43,435 nucleotides of DNA from the NCBI GenBank assembly GCA_937129395.1, contig CAKZNE010000328.1, positions 1 through 43,435 of the forward strand, read 5' to 3'. Both the position numbers and the translations under genes were made by a program. Under the pieces are notes generated by a model. That model had not been told where the DNA came from, searched no databases, and was given only the letters and a program-made list of their open reading frames with translations. Shown here one piece after another: positions 43,001 to 43,435 of the stretch. The DNA is from an uncultured Cryomorphaceae bacterium. GTDB taxonomy: Bacteria; Bacteroidota; Bacteroidia; Flavobacteriales; Schleiferiaceae. How positions within the stretch are numbered: the stretch's first letter is position 1; each line of letters opens with the position of its first letter.

Positions 43001-43435
43001 ATCCCTGGAACTACACCACCTTCTGGACTATTTGACGTTATTGGAGCCGGTGCGCAGTTTGATGGTTCCAATCCCCATACAACCGGATATCAAATTTTCC
43101 CGTTAGACAGTATGAGCATTATTCCTCACGTGGCCACTAATCCTACTGTAAGTTTTGCAGGATCAGCACAAAGCAATTTGGAAAATGCGGGAACTGTAAC
43201 AGTTACTTTACCAATTTCTCCAGCTCCGGCAGGTGCAGAAACGGTTAAAATTTATGTAAGTAACGGTGCAGGTGCTACAGCAGCAGATTATTCTACTACT
43301 CCGGCGGCTGTTACAGATACAATTACAATTAACCTTGCGGCAGGTGCTACTAGTGCAAGCTTTGATGTTGCCATAGTTGACGATGCAACTCAAGAAGCTG
43401 ATGAGGATATTACCTTTACAGTTGCTGATGTTTCT
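40058..43435 (+). CDS. Secreted multidomain protein: blue-copper domain, OB-type repeats, Calx-beta-like repeats (3' truncated)
   Basis: The frame is open for 1126 codons from ATG 40058 to the window end. A signal peptide (about 1-21) is followed by a plastocyanin-like domain (about 24-116) with a complete type I copper site: H56, C100, H103 and M108 in YQCDPHAGIGM. Residues of about 122-290 form a jelly-roll/MAM-like domain. Three modules of about 198 aa follow; they begin QVTTSD(A/V)NGxxDSLNVEC and contain PSQWPxSGSxNV, MRIDSDTD and YQIFP, the pattern of OB-fold domains found in extracellular nucleases. Calx-beta-like domains lie after modules 2 and 3. The C-terminus (nuclease domain or T9SS signal) is not visible, so a nuclease function is inference. 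Confidence 0.85.
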   Translation, partial: MKAKLFLLSTVFATMITFSLSATVHNVGVGSNQFSPSTLTITAGDTVMWTNNNGFHNVNGNTSTPANAANPMSFGNGSASSAAWTYMFKFTMVGTYSYQCDPHAGIGMTGTIMVNPAPVTGIVKQSFEASGDNWNYTINPAAYNMSSDLWDSVASLSSISASAGTNFWGMRDLDNPNGGGSFGHTMDFDAASLAGLSNAKLKFDYYTIGYDSSDSLAYVVEFNNGTAWGALTELSKDTQAWTPVEIVIPGGSTHVRVRFYAKQNGGSDYAAIDNIRLDTTTAAPVVAGDYTIGSVTTSDAAGIADSLNVECQLTGVIHSIDFDGNAGYSFYMLDATGGINVFSFSDVTAYTSPAIGDSIKVWGTIAQFNGLTEMVPDSIVLRASGNTLPSPTDVFTMDESTEGEYVKLNGFRVIDPSQWPASGSANVAITNGTDTVTMRIDSDTDIDGSPVPVGSFNVVGAGGQFDNSNPYTEGYQIFPSSLASITMVGASSLPLYSIAQVTTNDVNGVADSLNVDCEIRGTIFSIDFDGNNGYSFFVEDATGGVNVFSFNDVNNYTNPQMGDSIHIFGSIGQFNGLTQMGPDSIVLWGSNRMISAPTVVTALDETTEAELVRINGVSMVTPSQWPSSGSSNVDLTDGTNTFTMRIDSDTDIDGSTAPTGMFDVIGAGGQFDNSNPYTDGYQIFPRSLNDIIVAAPTVPTVNFQVASDVVMESVGTVQINAIINPTSTTLDSITFQASIGSNVTVPGDGFITPLPNLTTGLFKIEVPANEDTVSFTITIVDDAIIEGNETLFVSVVGVTSGLNLGTSLDYQIVVMDNDAPVTGIPSYQIGQVTTSDVNGLSDSLNVECKLTGVIYSDDFDGNAGYSFYMADATGGINVFNFADIGTYQVQRGDLVRAIGTIDHFSGLAEMVIDSIVVLASNQIITPPTLVTTLNETTEGEHIRMNNMSVVTPSQWPTSGSSNVDITDGTTTFTMRIDGDTDIPGTTPPSGLFDVIGAGAQFDGSNPHTTGYQIFPLDSMSIIPHVATNPTVSFAGSAQSNLENAGTVTVTLPISPAPAGAETVKIYVSNGAGATAADYSTTPAAVTDTITINLAAGATSASFDVAIVDDATQEADEDITFTVADVS
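40919..43122 (+). repeat. Three diverged modules of about 594 bp within the secreted protein gene
   Basis: Modules run about 40919-41513, 41540-42133 and 42530-43122. The DNA is strongly similar (for example CAATGGCC-TTCAGGTTCT and ATTGATAGCGATACAGA versions in each), so they arose by duplication and may recombine. Module 3 is separated from module 2 by a Calx-beta-like domain of about 400 bp. Confidence 0.85.

Noticed and set aside
40289..43393. Several minus-strand open frames opposite the secreted protein gene
   Set aside because: They are mirror frames of the repeated Thr/Ser/Asp-rich coding sequence, have no start context or family match, and the plus frame is open throughout with a signal peptide and copper site.

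Overview
The window looks like a chromosomal segment of a low-GC (about 35-38% by eye) marine-type Bacteroidota, probably Flavobacteriales. The evidence is the TAnnTTTG promoter elements with poor Shine-Dalgarno sequences, a fused ccoNO gene, a CcoI/CcoS/FNR cluster in the Bacteroidota arrangement, a TonB-dependent receptor with a carboxypeptidase-regulatory-like N-terminus, bifunctional hydrolase-OsmC, and large secreted repeat proteins. No phage, IS element, CRISPR array or rRNA is visible. Layout: (1) 1-3054, minus strand: an edge-truncated secreted protein, a DegT/DnrJ aminotransferase, a DinB-like protein and HemJ. (2) 3055-4220: a stretch that looks empty but holds three tiny paralogous single-TM proteins (36, 40 and 45 aa). 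Each has its own terminator and a near-identical promoter/operator; this is the least explained object in the window. (3) 4220-16.6 kb: a microaerobic respiration block with HemN, the cbb3 oxidase operon ccoS-ccoNO-ccoQ-ccoP-ccoG-ccoH plus a TauE/SafE-type membrane protein, the copper ATPase CcoI, and a divergent FNR-type regulator. Three copies of the palindrome ATGAnAATTATCAT lie at hemN, ccoS and between ccoI and fnr, mostly about 42 bp upstream of the start inferred from the -7 box. (4) 14.9-28.8 kb: a CNB-only protein, a geranylgeranyl-reductase-like flavoprotein, a TraB/GumN-sigma-membrane protein operon, hydrolase-OsmC, RbfA, a LolE/FtsX permease, a TPR protein, DusB, a CPBP protease, and an ExbB plus three ExbD cluster. 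(5) 29-33.5 kb: tRNA-Ser(GGA), a 22-bp tandem repeat, pyrH-frr, and rsmI / alkyltransferase-like / trmB / glycosyltransferase. (6) 33.5-43.4 kb: a PhoR-PhoB pair, a beta-helix lipoprotein, a TonB receptor, and an edge-truncated secreted protein with an N-terminal blue-copper domain followed by three OB-fold-type modules. 11-bp-periodic TTAA repeats resembling Pho boxes lie upstream of phoB, the lipoprotein and the copper protein, which suggests a phosphate-starvation outer-membrane/secreted module. Together the window gives two local regulons (oxygen and probably phosphate), one unknown array of micro-genes, and ordinary housekeeping genes between them.
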